Shown here one piece after another: positions 1 to 11,725 of a stretch of DNA of 64,000 nt (within the stretch, counting starts at the first letter, position 1; the number at the start of each line of letters is the position of its first letter). The stretch covers positions 7,130,001-7,194,000 of the forward strand of contig NZ_CP021080.1 in NCBI RefSeq assembly GCF_000802245.2, given 5' to 3'. The position numbers were made by a program, and so were the translations under genes. The DNA comes from Streptomyces pluripotens (GTDB lineage: Bacteria > Actinomycetota > Actinomycetes > Streptomycetales > Streptomycetaceae). The notes under the pieces are model-generated. The model had not been told where the DNA came from. It worked only from the letters and a program-made list of their open reading frames with translations, and made no database searches.

Positions 1-2129
1 CCCCGGCGGGAGAGTTCTGCCTCAAGCCGGTCCACCGCGCCGGCCTGCCCGGCGACCGTGCAGGCGGCCGGTCCGTTCACAGCGGCCAGCGACAGATCCG
101 GGCCGAGGAGCGGCGCGAGGTCGGCCGCCGGGGCGGCGACGCCGACCGTGGCACCGCCGCAGGCGGATATGAGCCGGATGCGCTCGGCGACCACCGGCAG
201 CATCTCGTCGAGCTCCATCACACCGGCCAGGCAGGCCGCGGTGTACTCGCCCAGCGAGTGCCCGATCAGCGCGTCCGGGTGCACCCCCGCCGCCATGAGG
301 GTGCGGGCCAGCGCGTACTCCGTGACCAGCAGTGCCAGGAAGGCCTCGGTGCTTGCCGGCTCGACGCGCTCGAACAGTGCGGTGCGTAGATCACCCCCGG
401 TCACCGGCCGGAGCACACGGGCGCACTGGTCCACCGCGTCGCGGTAGACCTCCTGGTCGCGGTACAGCCCGGCACCCATGCCGACGTACTGGGTGCCGCC
501 GCCCGGCAGCAGGAACACCACCCGCGGCGGCTCGTCGGGAACCGGCGGGAGCGGCGGCTGCGGTGTGCGCAGCGCGGCGACCGCTTCGGACGTGCTGGCC
601 GCGGTCACCGCCAACCGGTGACGCAGCACCGGGCGTTCGGTGCGCAGGGAGTACGTGACGTCGGACAGACGCAGGTCCGGCCGGTTGTCCAGATGACGGG
701 CCAGTGCCTCGGCCTGACCGCGCAGGGCTCCAGCCGTCCGTGCGGACAGCGGGAGCACATGACGGTGCGGTGTCTCCGGTGGCCGGGGCGGATCCTGGAC
801 GGCCGGTGCCTCCTCCAGGACGACGTGGGCGTTGGTGCCGCCGACGCCGAAGGCACTGACCGCGGCCCGCCGGGGATGCCGCCGCTCCGGCCACTCCTCC
901 AGGACGGTGGGCACCCGGAACGGCCCGGACGCGAAGTCGATGAGCGGATTGGGGACGTCGAAGTGCAGGCTGGGCGGGATCTGCCGGTGCTCCAGGGCGA
1001 GAACGGCCTTGACCAATCCGGCGACACCGGCTGCCGCGCCGAGGTGACCGATGTTGGTCTTGACCGAGCCCAGAGCGCAGAACCCGCGGCGATCGGTGCT
1101 CTGTCGGAACGCCTCGGTGAGCGCGGCCACTTCGATCGGGTCGCCTATGCGGGTGGCGGTGCCGTGTGCCTCGACCAGGTCGATGGTTCCCGCGTCGACG
1201 TCGGCCTGGGCCTGTGCGGCGAGGATCACCTCGGTCTGCCCGGCCGCACTGGGAGCGGTGAAGCCCACCTTGCGGCGGCCGTCGTTGTTGACCGCGGAAC
1301 CACGGATCACCGCACGGATCCGGTCCCCGTCGGCGAGCGCGTCCTCCAGCCGTTTCAGCACCACGGCGCCGACCCCGTCCCCGGAGGAGGTCCCGGCCGC
1401 GTCGGCCGCGAACGCCCGGCAGCGGCCGTCCGGCGAGAACGGCCCGTCCGGCACGTGCCGGTAGCCGAGGAACGCCGACGGGTTGAGGGAGACCGCTCCG
1501 GCCAGCGCGAGGTCGCACCGAAGGTCGAGGAGGTCCTGGCAGGCGGTGTGCAGCGCGACCAGCGCGGTCGAACACGCCGTCTGCAGGGAGAGACTGGGCC
1601 CGGTCAGCCCCAGTTCGTACGAGACCCGGGTGGCCAGTGTGCCCAGCGAGTTGGCGGTCGCGGCGTGCACCAGGTCCACTGAGCCCGGTTGTCCGGCGTA
1701 CCGGGGGTGAAGGTGCGCCGGGTAGTAGCGGCTGTCGCCAGCGCCCGCGTACACCCCCGTCACCGTCGCCTGCGCCTGGAGTACACAGCCCGCGTCCTCC
1801 AGTGCGTGGTACGCCGTCTCCAGCAGCAGACGCTGTTGCGGGTCGACGACCGCCGCTTCGGAGGGGTTGTAGCCGAAGAAACCCGCGTCGAAGAGGTCGA
1901 TCCCCTCCACCACCGACACCATGCGTACCAGATCCGGGTCGTCGAGGTCGTGCGGGTCGCCGCCCGCCGCGAGGAACTCCTCGTCGGTGACGGGCCGTAC
2001 CGACTCGCGGCCGGCAGCGAGGTTCTCCCAGAAGGCGTCGACGTCGTCCGCGCCTGGGAAACGCGCCGCCATCCCGATCACGGCGACGGCGGGCAGTTCC
2101 TCCTCCGGCGGGTTCGCGCTCTCATCCAT
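1..2129 (-). CDS. antD: Antimycin-type polyketide synthase AntD, N-terminal part (KS-AT...), cut by window edge
   Basis: Modular type I PKS that would extend the NRPS-bound intermediate with one (alkyl)malonyl unit. About 709 residues are visible and the gene runs off the left edge. A KS domain (about residues 12-440) has the active-site Cys in QTACSTAL (near residue 186), the first His in [13 protein letters not shown] and the Lys/His pair in [10 protein letters not shown]. An AT domain follows with the nucleophile Ser in GHSLGEY (near residue 625); its substrate-specificity motif lies outside the window. The ATG start overlaps the end of the upstream NRPS by 8 bases, so the two are translationally coupled. 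An NRPS of this architecture followed directly by a KS-first PKS matches antimycin AntC/AntD (AntD family: KS-AT-ACP-TE). The ACP and TE cannot be seen here. The antimycin assignment is inference from architecture and neighbours. Confidence 0.85.
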   Translation of the reverse strand, partial: MDESANPPEEELPAVAVIGMAARFPGADDVDAFWENLAAGRESVRPVTDEEFLAAGGDPHDLDDPDLVRMVSVVEGIDLFDAGFFGYNPSEAAVVDPQQRLLLETAYHALEDAGCVLQAQATVTGVYAGAGDSRYYPAHLHPRYAGQPGSVDLVHAATANSLGTLATRVSYELGLTGPSLSLQTACSTALVALHTACQDLLDLRCDLALAGAVSLNPSAFLGYRHVPDGPFSPDGRCRAFAADAAGTSSGDGVGAVVLKRLEDALADGDRIRAVIRGSAVNNDGRRKVGFTAPSAAGQTEVILAAQAQADVDAGTIDLVEAHGTATRIGDPIEVAALTEAFRQSTDRRGFCALGSVKTNIGHLGAAAGVAGLVKAVLALEHRQIPPSLHFDVPNPLIDFASGPFRVPTVLEEWPERRHPRRAAVSAFGVGGTNAHVVLEEAPAVQDPPRPPETPHRHVLPLSARTAGALRGQAEALARHLDNRPDLRLSDVTYSLRTERPVLRHRLAVTAASTSEAVAALRTPQPPLPPVPDEPPRVVFLLPGGGTQYVGMGAGLYRDQEVYRDAVDQCARVLRPVTGGDLRTALFERVEPASTEAFLALLVTEYALARTLMAAGVHPDALIGHSLGEYTAACLAGVMELDEMLPVVAERIRLISACGGATVGVAAPAADLAPLLGPDLSLAAVNGPAACTVAGQAGAVDRLEAELSRR

Positions 2130-5100
2130 CGGCTCGGTCCTTCCGTTCCTGCGCGCGCTGCCGTACGGAGCGACGGGCGCCGCGCGCCGCCCGCTGCCGC
2201 TGTGCCTGCTGCCTGGCACGGTCCAGGCCGGCCGGCGCCGTCTCCGGCCGGGGCGCGGCCACAGGGCCGCTGGCCGCGAGATGCCGGGCGAGTGCGCGCA
2301 CCGTCGGATGCGCGAAAAGGTCCACCACCGTGACCGCGCGCCCCAGTTCCTGGTCGATCGCCGCCTGCGCGCCCACCAGGAGCAGGGAGTTGCCCCCCAG
2401 ATCGAAAAAGTTCTCGTCACGGTCCACCCGGTCGCGGCCGAGCACGGTGCACCACACGTCGGCGAGCAGTGCTTCCAACTGCTGGAGGTCCTGGCCGTCC
2501 TCTGCGCCGGCCGACCGCTGCTGAGCAGTACCCGCGGATCTCAGCACCCGGGTACCGGCCGGCGCGCCGCGGGTCGCCGCGAGGTACAGGGCACCCAGGT
2601 CGGTGCCCTCGTCGAGGGCCACCCGCGCCGCGAGTCGGCGTACCTGCCGTACGGGGGCCACGACATGGCTGCGGACCCACGGTGCCGTCCGGTCCGCGCC
2701 GATCAACAGGTGTGGCTCGTCGAGGGAGCGCGCGAAGTCGAAGGAGCGCAGCGCCGCTGCCGGGTCCAGTACGCGGTAGCCGCGGGCCTCGGTGAGCGGG
2801 GCGAGACCGTACCCGCGGCTCATACCTCGCTCCCGCCACATGCTCCACGCCAGGCTCTGACCGGGCAGCCCGAGGCTACGCCGGTGCACGGCCAGAGCGT
2901 CGAGGAAGGCGTTGGCGGCTGCGTACGCCGCGTTCATCGCACCGCCGAAGTATCCGTTGACGGAGGAGAACAGAATGAAGGAGTCCACCGGGTGCTCCGC
3001 CGCGATCTGGTGCAGGATCAGCGCGCCCCGCACCTTCGCCTCCAGCGCCGCCCGCCAGCCGATCGGATCCAGGTCGTGCACCGGCCGCTCGTCGAAGGTG
3101 CCCGCGAGGTGCAGCACCGAGGTCAGCGGCACGCCCCAGGCCTCGGCGGCCTCCCGGACCGCGGACCGCACCTGAGCGGCGTCGGTGACGTCCGCCGCGG
3201 CGTACCGTACGTTGCCCGGTCCACCCCAGCGACCGGGCTCGCCGGACGCGGAGCGTCCGAGCAACAACACCTTCGCCCCCGGGGTCTTGAGGAGGTGCTC
3301 CGCCAGCTCCGTGCCCACACCGCCCAGGCCGCCGGTGACCAGGTGGAAGCCCGCGTCGGCCGGTGGGGTGCGCGACGGAAGCGGGTCGGGCAGCGGCGCC
3401 AGACGGCGCACGTACCGCTGTCCGTTCCGGTAGGCGACCTCCGTGTCCACGGGCGTGGACGCGGCCTCGGTGAGCAGCACGCCGGCGTCCGGCGCGCCGC
3501 CCGGAGGCAGGTCGACATGAACCGGCCGCAGCCACGGTTGTTCCTCCCGCAGCGATTTGAGCAACCCCACGGCCGTGGCATGAGTCCACCCCGGCCGGTC
3601 CTGTGCGGTGACTGCCTGTGCGCCCGACGTCGCGAACAGCAGGGGCAGGGGGCGGTGCGGGTCGTGCCGGCCGATCAACGCGCGGGCGAGGGCCAGCAAG
3701 GTCTCGGCGGGTTCCGCTGATGCGGCGGCGAGGTACAGCACGGCGTCCGGCGTACGCTCGTCACCAGCGAGCGCGTCCAGCAGTGAGCCGAAGCCGTCCG
3801 GCCCCACGCGGTACGTGGCGGCGTCGATCCGTTCGTACGCCGGCCCCTCGGCGGCCAGCGTGCACAAGCCGCCCGAGGTGCGCAGGCGTTCGACGATGTC
3901 CACGGCCGTTACCGAGTCACCGAGCACCAGGGTGTGCCTGCCCCGGGCGGGGAGGGGCGGGTGCAGGGCGTCGGCCCGCTGCCACACCGGGCGCAGGAAC
4001 CAGTCGGGCAGAGTGGCCGCCGTGCCCAGCAGCAGTTGCGCCGCGCGGACCGCCTCGTCGAAGTCGCCCGCCTCGAAACTCTTGCGCAGTTTGGTGCGCT
4101 GGATCTTCCCGATCTCCGTCTTGGGGATGTCCTCGGCGACGACCGGGACGAGGAAGGCCGGGGAGACACCGTTCTCCCGGGTCACCTTGCCGCCGATCTC
4201 GCGCAGGGCCGTGGCCGGGTCTTCGCCCTCGGCGAGGCGGAAGAACAGGGCCAGTTCGTCGGTGGTTGCCGAAGGATCGCTGCGCACCGCGACCGCGGCC
4301 GTGAAACTCCGTACTACGCAGGACAGTTCCTCGACGCACGCCTCGATCTCATGGCTGTAGTGGTTGACGCCGTTGACGATGATGACGTCCTTGGCACGGC
4401 CGGTGATGTACAGCTCGCCGTCCCGGAGGAAGGCCAGGTCGCCGGTGTCGAACCAGCCGTCCCCGGTGAACGACTCGGCGTTGGCCTTCGCGTTGTCGTG
4501 GTAACCCGGGGTCACCGAGGTGCCGCGTACCTGGAGCCGCCCGACCTCACCCTCGGTGAGCAGGGTGTCCCGGTCTCCGGTGATCCTCATGGCAAAGCCG
4601 GGGTACGGCAGCCCGCAGCTGACGAACGACTCGTCGTGATCCGGGGCTTGGTCGGGAAGGACGCTGTCGGTTACCACCGAGCAGGTCTCCGACATGCCCC
4701 AGCCCGGGTGCATGACGTCCTGTGGCAGGCCGAACGGGCGCAGCACGTGCAGGAAGCGGCGCGCGGCGGAGGCCACCACCACTTCGCCCGCGTTCATCAC
4801 CAGCCGCATGGGCGACAGGTCCCAGGTGCGCCCCGCGAACCGGTGGGCCTGTTCGGCGAAGAGCCCGAAGGCGAAGTTGGGCGCCCAGGTGACGGTCACC
4901 CGGTGCCGGTCGGCCAGGTCGGCCCAGCGCAGGGGGTCCTGGAGGATCCAGGAGGTGGGCGCGTGGACCTGCCGGCACCCGAGGTACACGTCGCGCAGGT
5001 GGAACATGACCACGCCGGTGACATGGTCCAGCGGGATCCAGTTGAGGCTGACGTCGTGCTGGCTGAGCCGGTTCATCGCCTCGGTCGCCGCGGAGCGGGT

Positions 5101-8100
5101 CAGCACACCCCGGTGGGTGACCCGCACGGCCTTGGGTAGCCCGGTGCTGCCCGAGGTCATCAGCATGAGGATCAGGTCGTCCGGCCGCGCCCGGTGCCAG
5201 TCGTGGTCCTCGGGTGCCTCGCGCAGGGCATCCGCGGTCGTCAGCCGCAGGTCCGGCCAGGCGTCGCGGTCGGCCAGTGCGCGCAGCCCGGCCGCATCGG
5301 CTGGTGAGGCGACGATCCATGGCCGGTGCAGCATCCGCCAGATGCCCTCCAGCTTGGTGACGGCGGCCGAGGGCACCGCGTAGGAACCGGGCACGGTCAG
5401 GGGCACGGCGACGAACCCGCCCAGGATGCAGCCCCACAAGACGGCCACGAAGTCCTCGGTGTCGGAACACTGCAGGATCACCTGGTCACCGGGGCGCAGA
5501 CCCTGGCGGCGCAGTCCCGCCAGGACCCGGGAGGCTTCCTCGGCGAGGGAGTCGTAGCTGCGACGGGTCTCGCTGCCGTCGGCGCGCACATGCACGATCT
5601 CACCGTGCGGTCCGGCAGCAGCGGCCCGGGTGAGGGCCTGCGCCCAGGTGGACACCGAAGGCTCAGGGAGGGGGCTGCCCTCACTCAGGGCCGGGACCGA
5701 GCCGGTCGGCAGCGGTGCCTCCGGCTCCTCGTGCGCCGCCGTGCGTGCAGGACCGGTGTGGATGCGGCCCAGCTCTTCGGGAATCTCTTCCACCTGCACG
5801 GCCGCCTCACGGACGCCCGTGAGGCCGGCGAACTCCTGCTTCCAGTGAACGGCCTCGGTGCCGTCGACCAGTGGCAGGGCGCGCAGCGCGTCGCTGTCCA
5901 GGGCGCCGTCCGGAGTACGGGGCAACGCGTTGACGGCGGTGACGCGTGCTCCGGCGAACGCCTGCTCCACCTGGTCGGCGACGCCCCCGCGCCCGGGTAC
6001 CACGTACAGGGCGTCCGGCGCCAGGGCGACCGCGTCACGGACCCCCGAGACACCGAGCGCTCTCGTCGCCAGGTCGTCCTGTGCCCCGGGCTGTCCGGCA
6101 GCGACGCGCGGCGGGGGAGCGGGCAGGGTGCTCACCCGCACCGCGCGGTCGGCGCACACCACCTCCAGGACCGCCGACAGCGCCTCGGTGAAACCTGCTG
6201 CGGTCTCCGCGAGGAACAGGTCCGTGGCGTATTCGACATGGAGATCGAGCCCCTTGGGCGCGCCGTGCTCGTCGCGCCGCTCGAGGACGTCGACGAAGAG
6301 ATCGAATTTGGCGGTGCCGGTCGCGGTCGGCCGCAGAGCAGCGTGCTGCCCGCCGAGACGCAGCACGGCCGGCTCGTTGTTCTGCAGGGCCAACATGACC
6401 TGGAACAGGGGGTGTCGTCCAGGGTGTCGGGGCGGGTTCAGCGCGTCGACCAGCAGGTCGAACGGCAGCTCCTGGTGGTCCAGCGCAGCGAGGTCGAACC
6501 GCCGGGTGCGGGCCAGGAGTTCGGGGAAGTCCGGGTCGCCCGAGACGTCGGTGCGCAACACCAGGGTGTTGGCGATGAGCCCGATCACGTCGTCCAGCGC
6601 CGGCTCGGACCGTCCGGCCACCGGGGTGCCGATCGCCAGGTCGTCGCCCGCGCCCCAGCGGCAGAGCAGGGCCCCCACGGCGGCGTGCAGCACCATGAAC
6701 AGGGTGACGTCTTCCGACTCGGCCAGTCGGAGCAGTCCGCGGTGCACAGGGGCGCCCACCGAAGCGGTCACATGGGCGCCTTCGCTTGCCCGGACGGCGG
6801 GCCGCGGCCGGTCCGCGGGCAGCGTGGTCTCGGCGGGCAGACCGGCCAGGGCCTTCCGCCAGAACGCCGTGAGTTGCGCGAGGCGCCCCGGCCCGTCGAG
6901 TGCGGCTGACAGGGCCTCGCGTTGCCAGAGCGCGTAGTCGGCGTACTGCACCGGCAGCGGCTTGCCGTGCGGGACCCGGCCTTCCCGGCGCGCCTCGTAG
7001 GCATCGCTGAGATCGTCGGCGAGGGGCCGCAGCGACCAGCCGTCGGCCGCGCTGTGGTGCAGGACGAGCAACAGGGTTCGCGTGGAGCCCGTGCCGACCA
7101 GTGCGGCCCACAGCGCGCCGTCGCGGGTCAGGTCGAAGGGGTGGCGGGCGGCGGCCGTCACCTGCGCGGCGACCTCCTCGGCCGGGCAGTCCACGATCCG
7201 TAGTTCGGGCCGGGTTCGGCCGGGCGGCAGGATCCGCTGCCGCGCCGCCTGTCCGTCGTCCACGAACACCGTCCGCAGACTCTCGTGCCGGTCCACGACG
7301 TCGGCGAGCGCCGCCCGCAGGGCCGTCACATCCACTTCGTGTTCCAGGGGCACGGCGAGCGGGATGTTGTACGTCGCTGCCGAGCCGTCCAGCCGGTTCA
7401 GGAACCACATCCGTTCCTGGGCGAAGGACAACGGAACCCGGGCGGGACGCTCCCGCGCATCCAGAGCGGGCAGCCGGGGCGCTCGGCCTGCTTCCTCAGC
7501 GAGCCGGACCGCCAGGGCGGCGGGCGTGGGTGTGTCGAAGAGCACGCTGATCGGCAGTTCCCGGCCGGTCTCGGCATGCAGTCGGGCCAGCAGGCGTACG
7601 GCGAGCAGTGAGTGTCCGCCCAGGTCGAAGAAGTTGCCGCTCACCCCCACCGCGTCGGCGGGCAGCCGCAGAACCTCGGCGAACAGGCGGCACACGAGGG
7701 CCTGTTCGGGGGTCGAAGGCCGCTGTCCGGCCGCTGCGTCGGTGAACTCCGGCTCGGGCAGTGCCCGGACATCGAGCTTGCCGTTCGCCGTGAGCGGCAG
7801 TGCGTCGAGCAGTACGCAGGCCGCCGGGACCATGTGGCCGGGTAGCCGTTCGGCCAGGTGGGTGCGCAGTTCCGCGGGGCGGGGCCGGTGTCCGTCGGCG
7901 GGAACGGCGTAGGCGACGAGCTGTGCGTCGCCGTCCGCCCCAGGGCGCGCGACCACAGCTGCCCGGGCCACCCCGGTGTGCTCGGCCAGTACGGCCTGGA
8001 CCTCGCCCGGTTCGATGCGGAAGCCGCGGATCTTCACTTGCTCGTCGGCGCGCCCGACGTATTCCAGGATGCCGTCGGGCGTGCGCCGGGCGAGGTCACC

Positions 8101-10650
8101 CGTACGGTACATCCGGCTGCCCGGCGGCCCGAACGGGTCGTCGACGAACCGCTCGGCGGTTAGCTCCGGCCGGCCGAGGTAGCCGGGGGCGAGCCCCGCA
8201 CCGGACACGTACATCTCGCCGGTGACGCCCGGTGGCACCGGCTTGCCCGCCGCGTCGAGCAGGTGGACGCACAAGTCGGCGAGCGGAGCGCCGATCACGC
8301 TGGGCCGGCGCGGATCGTCGAGGTGGGCGCGGGTCAGCCGCTGGAAGGTGACGTGCACGGTGGTCTCGGTGATCCCGTACATGTTGATCAGTTCCGGGGC
8401 GTCGAGGCCGTACCGGTCCGCCCACGGCCGCAGCCGCTGTGGCTGCAGCGCCTCGCCGCCGAACACCACGTACCGCAGCGCCGGGGCGCCCGGCTCGCCG
8501 TCCAGGTCCGCCTGCATCAGCTGCTCGAACGCGGAGGGCGTCTGGTTGAGGACCGTGACCCGTTCGGCCCGCAGCAGTGTGAGGAACTCGCGCGGCGAAC
8601 GGCTGACGGAGTGCGGAACGACGACGAGCCGCCCGCCGTGCAGCAGCGGACCCCAGATCTCCCACACCGAGAAGTCGAAGGCGTAGGAGTGGAACAGCGT
8701 CCAGGTGTCGCCCTCACCGAATGCGAAGTGCTCCGCGCTGGAGGCGAACAGCCGCAGCACGTTCGCATGCGGGACCGGTACACCCTTCGGGCGGCCGGTG
8801 GAGCCCGAGGTGTGGATGATGTACGCGATGTCACCGGGGCCGGTGGGCCCGGTGCGCTCTGCGTCCGTGAGATTACCGCCCGGCCGGCCGCTGAGAGCAT
8901 CGGCGGTCTGCGCGGCGTCCATGACGACGGTGGGGACGGGGAGCACGGGGAGCGTCCCCACGGTGTCCGTGTCGGTGACGAGTACCGTAGGCAGGACGTC
9001 CTCGGTGACCAGCCGCAGCCGCTCGGCGGGGTGCCCGGTGTCGAGCGGCAGATACGCGGCTCCCGTCTTCAGAACGGCGAGCAGGGCCACGACCAGCCGT
9101 ATCCCACGGGGGAGGGCGAGCGCGACGACCCTGCCAGGTCCGGCGCCGCGCTCCACCAGCAGTCGCGCCAGCCGATTGGCCTCGGTGTTGAGACGGGTGT
9201 ACTCCAGGCTCTCGCCCTCGAAGGTGACTGCCGGTGCGTGCGGCACCCGGGCTGCCTGTTCCTCGAAGCGCCTGGTGAGGGTGGTGGTGATGGAGTAGGT
9301 ACGTGCGGGTGCGGTCTCCGGTTCCTCGCCGGGCAGCAAGAGGGCGATCTCGGCGAGCGGCAACTGCGCGGGAGCTTTTGCGAGGTGGTGCAGTACGTGC
9401 CGGAACCGCTCCAGATGTGTGTCGAGTTCACGCTGTTGGTAGACCGCGGGATTGGCGTCGAAGGCGAGCCACAGACCACCCGCCTCGGCCGCCGGCCGCA
9501 CACTGATCTGCAGGTCGTCCACCGCGCCGCCGGACAGGTGGTGGGAGGTCGTGGGATGGCCGGCGAAGACCAGGTCCTCGGAGAACGGCACGATGTTCAC
9601 CACCGGCCCGTGCAGGCGGCGCCCTGCGCCCAGCAGCCCGAGGTCGCGGCGCAGGAACTCGCCGCGGTACTGCTGGTGCCGCCGCAGCGCGCGCAGTTCT
9701 TCGGCCACGGTCTTGGTGAGGTCCCCGACCGAGCTGGTGGGGTGGGCGGTCACCCGCAGTGGCAGGACGTCCGAGGCCGTGCCCGGCGTACGCAGCGCCG
9801 CCGATCCCAGTCGGCTCATGGTGGCTAGGCCGAGGACCAGGTCCTCCGCGCCGGTCATGCGGTGCACATACGCCGTGATCGCGGCGACCAGCAGGTCGGT
9901 GCGGGAGACTCGCAGCCGGCCCGCGGCCGCAGCGAGTGCGTCGGTCTCGTCGGGCGTCAGGTCGTGTGTACTGCGCAGGAAGGGCGCCTCGGGTGGGGCA
10001 GAACGCCCGGCGAGCCGTACCGGATCGGGGAGTTCGGCCAACCGGGCCCCCCAATGCTCGCGGTCGCGTGCGTGCCGTTCCGAGGCGATGTAGGCGGCCT
10101 CCTCGGCCTTTAGCCGGTCCACGGGTTCGAATCCGGCCGGCTCTGGTTCGCGTCCGGCAGCCAGCGCGGTGTACGTCTCGGCGAGACGGCGGGCGACGAG
10201 CTTGTAGCTGTAGCCGTCCAGGACGATGTGATGTGCCTTCAGGAACCAGATGAACCGGTCGGCGGCCAGGGTGATCAGCGCGTGTGAGAACGGCGGGCCC
10301 GAGGTGAGGCCGACGGGTACGGTCAGGTCCTGGCGGATCCAGTCCTCGGCCGCGGTTCCCGGATCGGGTTCCGCACTGACGTCGACCCGGTGCAGCGGCC
10401 AGTCGTCCGGAGCCGCGGCCTGCGCGCAGCGCGGGCCGTCGGGGGTATCGGTGAAGCGCAACGCAAAGGTGTCGGCCTCGGCGACGGTGCGGCGCAGCGC
10501 GGCCTCGAACAGGCTGGGGTCGATGGGGCCGTGGATCTCCACGTACTCCCCCGTGTTGTAGGCGGCGGCCTGCGGCGCGAGCCGCCCGGCGAACCAGAGA
10601 CCCTCCTGCGCAGCCGACAGCGGCCGACGTTCGTGCTCGTGGACTGACAT
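2122..10650 (-). CDS. antC: Antimycin-type NRPS AntC (C-A-T-C-A-KR-T)
   Basis: About 2,842 residues. Order: C1 (HHIVLDG near residue 140), A1 ([10 protein letters not shown] near 610; YGITETT near 755), T1 (GGHSLL near 1010), C2 (HHSAADG near 1197), a second adenylate-forming domain ([11 protein letters not shown] near 1830), KR ([10 protein letters not shown] near 2440; catalytic Tyr in NAAYAAAN) and T2 (GGNSLLL near 2750). The ten-residue specificity positions of A1, read by alignment to GrsA, are D-F-W-N-V-G-M-V-H, the threonine code. A2 followed by KR fits an alpha-keto acid (pyruvate in antimycin) reduced to an alpha-hydroxy acid for the depsipeptide ester. C1 resembles C domains that accept an aryl acid from a separate carrier protein, as 3-formamidosalicylate is in antimycin. 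ATG at 10650 is preferred over an upstream in-frame TTG because the C domain begins right after it and AGGG lies nine bases before. Confidence 0.9.
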   Translation of the reverse strand: MSVHEHERRPLSAAQEGLWFAGRLAPQAAAYNTGEYVEIHGPIDPSLFEAALRRTVAEADTFALRFTDTPDGPRCAQAAAPDDWPLHRVDVSAEPDPGTAAEDWIRQDLTVPVGLTSGPPFSHALITLAADRFIWFLKAHHIVLDGYSYKLVARRLAETYTALAAGREPEPAGFEPVDRLKAEEAAYIASERHARDREHWGARLAELPDPVRLAGRSAPPEAPFLRSTHDLTPDETDALAAAAGRLRVSRTDLLVAAITAYVHRMTGAEDLVLGLATMSRLGSAALRTPGTASDVLPLRVTAHPTSSVGDLTKTVAEELRALRRHQQYRGEFLRRDLGLLGAGRRLHGPVVNIVPFSEDLVFAGHPTTSHHLSGGAVDDLQISVRPAAEAGGLWLAFDANPAVYQQRELDTHLERFRHVLHHLAKAPAQLPLAEIALLLPGEEPETAPARTYSITTTLTRRFEEQAARVPHAPAVTFEGESLEYTRLNTEANRLARLLVERGAGPGRVVALALPRGIRLVVALLAVLKTGAAYLPLDTGHPAERLRLVTEDVLPTVLVTDTDTVGTLPVLPVPTVVMDAAQTADALSGRPGGNLTDAERTGPTGPGDIAYIIHTSGSTGRPKGVPVPHANVLRLFASSAEHFAFGEGDTWTLFHSYAFDFSVWEIWGPLLHGGRLVVVPHSVSRSPREFLTLLRAERVTVLNQTPSAFEQLMQADLDGEPGAPALRYVVFGGEALQPQRLRPWADRYGLDAPELINMYGITETTVHVTFQRLTRAHLDDPRRPSVIGAPLADLCVHLLDAAGKPVPPGVTGEMYVSGAGLAPGYLGRPELTAERFVDDPFGPPGSRMYRTGDLARRTPDGILEYVGRADEQVKIRGFRIEPGEVQAVLAEHTGVARAAVVARPGADGDAQLVAYAVPADGHRPRPAELRTHLAERLPGHMVPAACVLLDALPLTANGKLDVRALPEPEFTDAAAGQRPSTPEQALVCRLFAEVLRLPADAVGVSGNFFDLGGHSLLAVRLLARLHAETGRELPISVLFDTPTPAALAVRLAEEAGRAPRLPALDARERPARVPLSFAQERMWFLNRLDGSAATYNIPLAVPLEHEVDVTALRAALADVVDRHESLRTVFVDDGQAARQRILPPGRTRPELRIVDCPAEEVAAQVTAAARHPFDLTRDGALWAALVGTGSTRTLLLVLHHSAADGWSLRPLADDLSDAYEARREGRVPHGKPLPVQYADYALWQREALSAALDGPGRLAQLTAFWRKALAGLPAETTLPADRPRPAVRASEGAHVTASVGAPVHRGLLRLAESEDVTLFMVLHAAVGALLCRWGAGDDLAIGTPVAGRSEPALDDVIGLIANTLVLRTDVSGDPDFPELLARTRRFDLAALDHQELPFDLLVDALNPPRHPGRHPLFQVMLALQNNEPAVLRLGGQHAALRPTATGTAKFDLFVDVLERRDEHGAPKGLDLHVEYATDLFLAETAAGFTEALSAVLEVVCADRAVRVSTLPAPPPRVAAGQPGAQDDLATRALGVSGVRDAVALAPDALYVVPGRGGVADQVEQAFAGARVTAVNALPRTPDGALDSDALRALPLVDGTEAVHWKQEFAGLTGVREAAVQVEEIPEELGRIHTGPARTAAHEEPEAPLPTGSVPALSEGSPLPEPSVSTWAQALTRAAAAGPHGEIVHVRADGSETRRSYDSLAEEASRVLAGLRRQGLRPGDQVILQCSDTEDFVAVLWGCILGGFVAVPLTVPGSYAVPSAAVTKLEGIWRMLHRPWIVASPADAAGLRALADRDAWPDLRLTTADALREAPEDHDWHRARPDDLILMLMTSGSTGLPKAVRVTHRGVLTRSAATEAMNRLSQHDVSLNWIPLDHVTGVVMFHLRDVYLGCRQVHAPTSWILQDPLRWADLADRHRVTVTWAPNFAFGLFAEQAHRFAGRTWDLSPMRLVMNAGEVVVASAARRFLHVLRPFGLPQDVMHPGWGMSETCSVVTDSVLPDQAPDHDESFVSCGLPYPGFAMRITGDRDTLLTEGEVGRLQVRGTSVTPGYHDNAKANAESFTGDGWFDTGDLAFLRDGELYITGRAKDVIIVNGVNHYSHEIEACVEELSCVVRSFTAAVAVRSDPSATTDELALFFRLAEGEDPATALREIGGKVTRENGVSPAFLVPVVAEDIPKTEIGKIQRTKLRKSFEAGDFDEAVRAAQLLLGTAATLPDWFLRPVWQRADALHPPLPARGRHTLVLGDSVTAVDIVERLRTSGGLCTLAAEGPAYERIDAATYRVGPDGFGSLLDALAGDERTPDAVLYLAAASAEPAETLLALARALIGRHDPHRPLPLLFATSGAQAVTAQDRPGWTHATAVGLLKSLREEQPWLRPVHVDLPPGGAPDAGVLLTEAASTPVDTEVAYRNGQRYVRRLAPLPDPLPSRTPPADAGFHLVTGGLGGVGTELAEHLLKTPGAKVLLLGRSASGEPGRWGGPGNVRYAAADVTDAAQVRSAVREAAEAWGVPLTSVLHLAGTFDERPVHDLDPIGWRAALEAKVRGALILHQIAAEHPVDSFILFSSVNGYFGGAMNAAYAAANAFLDALAVHRRSLGLPGQSLAWSMWRERGMSRGYGLAPLTEARGYRVLDPAAALRSFDFARSLDEPHLLIGADRTAPWVRSHVVAPVRQVRRLAARVALDEGTDLGALYLAATRGAPAGTRVLRSAGTAQQRSAGAEDGQDLQQLEALLADVWCTVLGRDRVDRDENFFDLGGNSLLLVGAQAAIDQELGRAVTVVDLFAHPTVRALARHLAASGPVAAPRPETAPAGLDRARQQAQRQRAARGARRSVRQRAQERKDRADG

Positions 10651-10835
10651 GGCACCAACCCTCAATGGCGAGCGGTTTCACACGAATCACTGGGTAGTAC
10701 CGGCTGAGCGCCGGATAGCGGACGCACCGACAAGGCGGTGAATGCAGCGGGAAAGCCGAGATGCGCAGGGGGAGAGTGGGAAACACCCAAGCGGGGGAAC
10801 GCCTGGATAGGGGAACGATCACCATCCGCCGCCTC

Positions 10836-10865
10836 ACTTTGCATGACCGGGAGCGGGCCAGTCAA
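10836..10865 (-). promoter_or_regulatory. Candidate antC promoter
   Basis: On the minus strand TTGACT (10865-10860) is followed after an 18-base spacer by CAAAGT (10841-10836), giving a leader of about 180 bases before the antC ATG. Just upstream, GGGAGAATTC (10894-10903) resembles half of the PAS-LuxR (FscRI/PimM-type) site. Visual match only. Confidence 0.35.
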
Positions 10866-11644
10866 GGCGTTCCGGTCAGGTCCGAATGCCTTCGGGAGAA
10901 TTCAAGGGAAAGAGCCCGTGCCTTCTCCGGCAGTGTTTACCGGTGGCGTGAATTGATTTAGGACATCCTTCGCCGAGGCCTTGTTGCCAAGCACGGTCGA
11001 GCGTGCGGAGCGGTGCTCGCGGGGCCCAGGAGGGCGGGCGAGGGGACGTGGTGCCGGCAGGACAAGGGGCGCATGAGGTGCTGCGGAGCGGCAGGGGACG
11101 CCCTGTCGGCCTGGCCCCACACTCCCGCTCAGGTCCGTGCGGGGAGCCGTTTCGGGTGCGGAACCAGCGGCCGCAAGTGCACCCGTCACGACATGAATGA
11201 GTCAACTTGCTTTGTTCATCTGCCTGTTCACAGTGGCGATGTGAAAATATGCGGCCAACGGGAAGGCGGCGGACCCTCGGTGGTTGCGTCACGCCGAGGC
11301 GCGAGCAGTGCCGTACGAGCCGGTCACAGGCCCGTGACGGGACCTCATCGCCCGGCGCGCGCGATCGCCGGGGGAGGCTTCGGTGTCGGTTGACGTCGTG
11401 TGGGACGGACGGAGGGGTGGGCCGAGCGGTTCCTTCGGCAGGTGGCGGGCTGTCGTGTTGAACGCGGACAGCGGTAGGAATCCGCACCGAACGCGGAATT
11501 GTGGCGAGCGAACGTTTTCCGGACCGACGGGTGACGCGGCCGGTACCGGGCAGTCAGGCAAGGAGTGCTCCGGCTGACTTCCGCTCTGTGAATAGTGTTT
11601 GTCCGATCAGGCCTGTCTCGCGGCACGCCCGTCCGGCGTGCGCA

Positions 11645-11653
11645 GGGAATTCC
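11645..11653 (+). promoter_or_regulatory. Candidate PAS-LuxR (FscRI-type) activator site upstream of antB
   Basis: GGGAATTCC is a 9-base near-palindrome about 73 bases before the antB start. It matches the core of the consensus CTVGGGAWWTCCCBAG recognised by FscRI/PimM regulators, which are known to activate antBA and antCDE in S. albus. The outer bases match poorly, so this is only a candidate. Confidence 0.35.
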
Positions 11654-11725
11654 GAAAGAAAGCACAAAGAAACCGCCGGCCGACCCCTCCCGGTGCGCGA
11701 GCCGGCGGACAGAAAGGCTGTGTGC

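Larger units (their letters stand above)
10651..11725. other. Divergent regulatory region between antC and antB (about 1.1 kb, no gene)
   Basis: No convincing coding region: short ORFs here have no recognisable domains. The stretch is more A+T-rich than its surroundings in places (around 10900-10960 and 11190-11250) and separates divergently transcribed antC and antB. Candidate promoter and activator elements are listed separately. A direct TGTTCA repeat (TGTTCA-N6-TGTTCA near 11212-11229) was also seen, of unknown meaning. Confidence 0.6.

Noticed and set aside
391..1575. Long open frames on both strands opposite or shifted to the antD reading frame
   Set aside because: They are Arg/Pro/Gly-rich products typical of off-frame translation of GC-rich genes and show no domain; the KS-AT frame is the real one.
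10110..10145. GGTTCGAATCC, resembling a tRNA T-loop
   Set aside because: It lies inside the C1 domain coding sequence of antC; no acceptor stem, anticodon arm or cloverleaf can be drawn around it.
2122..10650. An enterobactin- or griseobactin-type siderophore NRPS (the C1 domain looks similar)
   Set aside because: The A-KR didomain, the following PKS and the adjacent acyltransferase and orphan sigma genes fit antimycin and not a catecholate siderophore.
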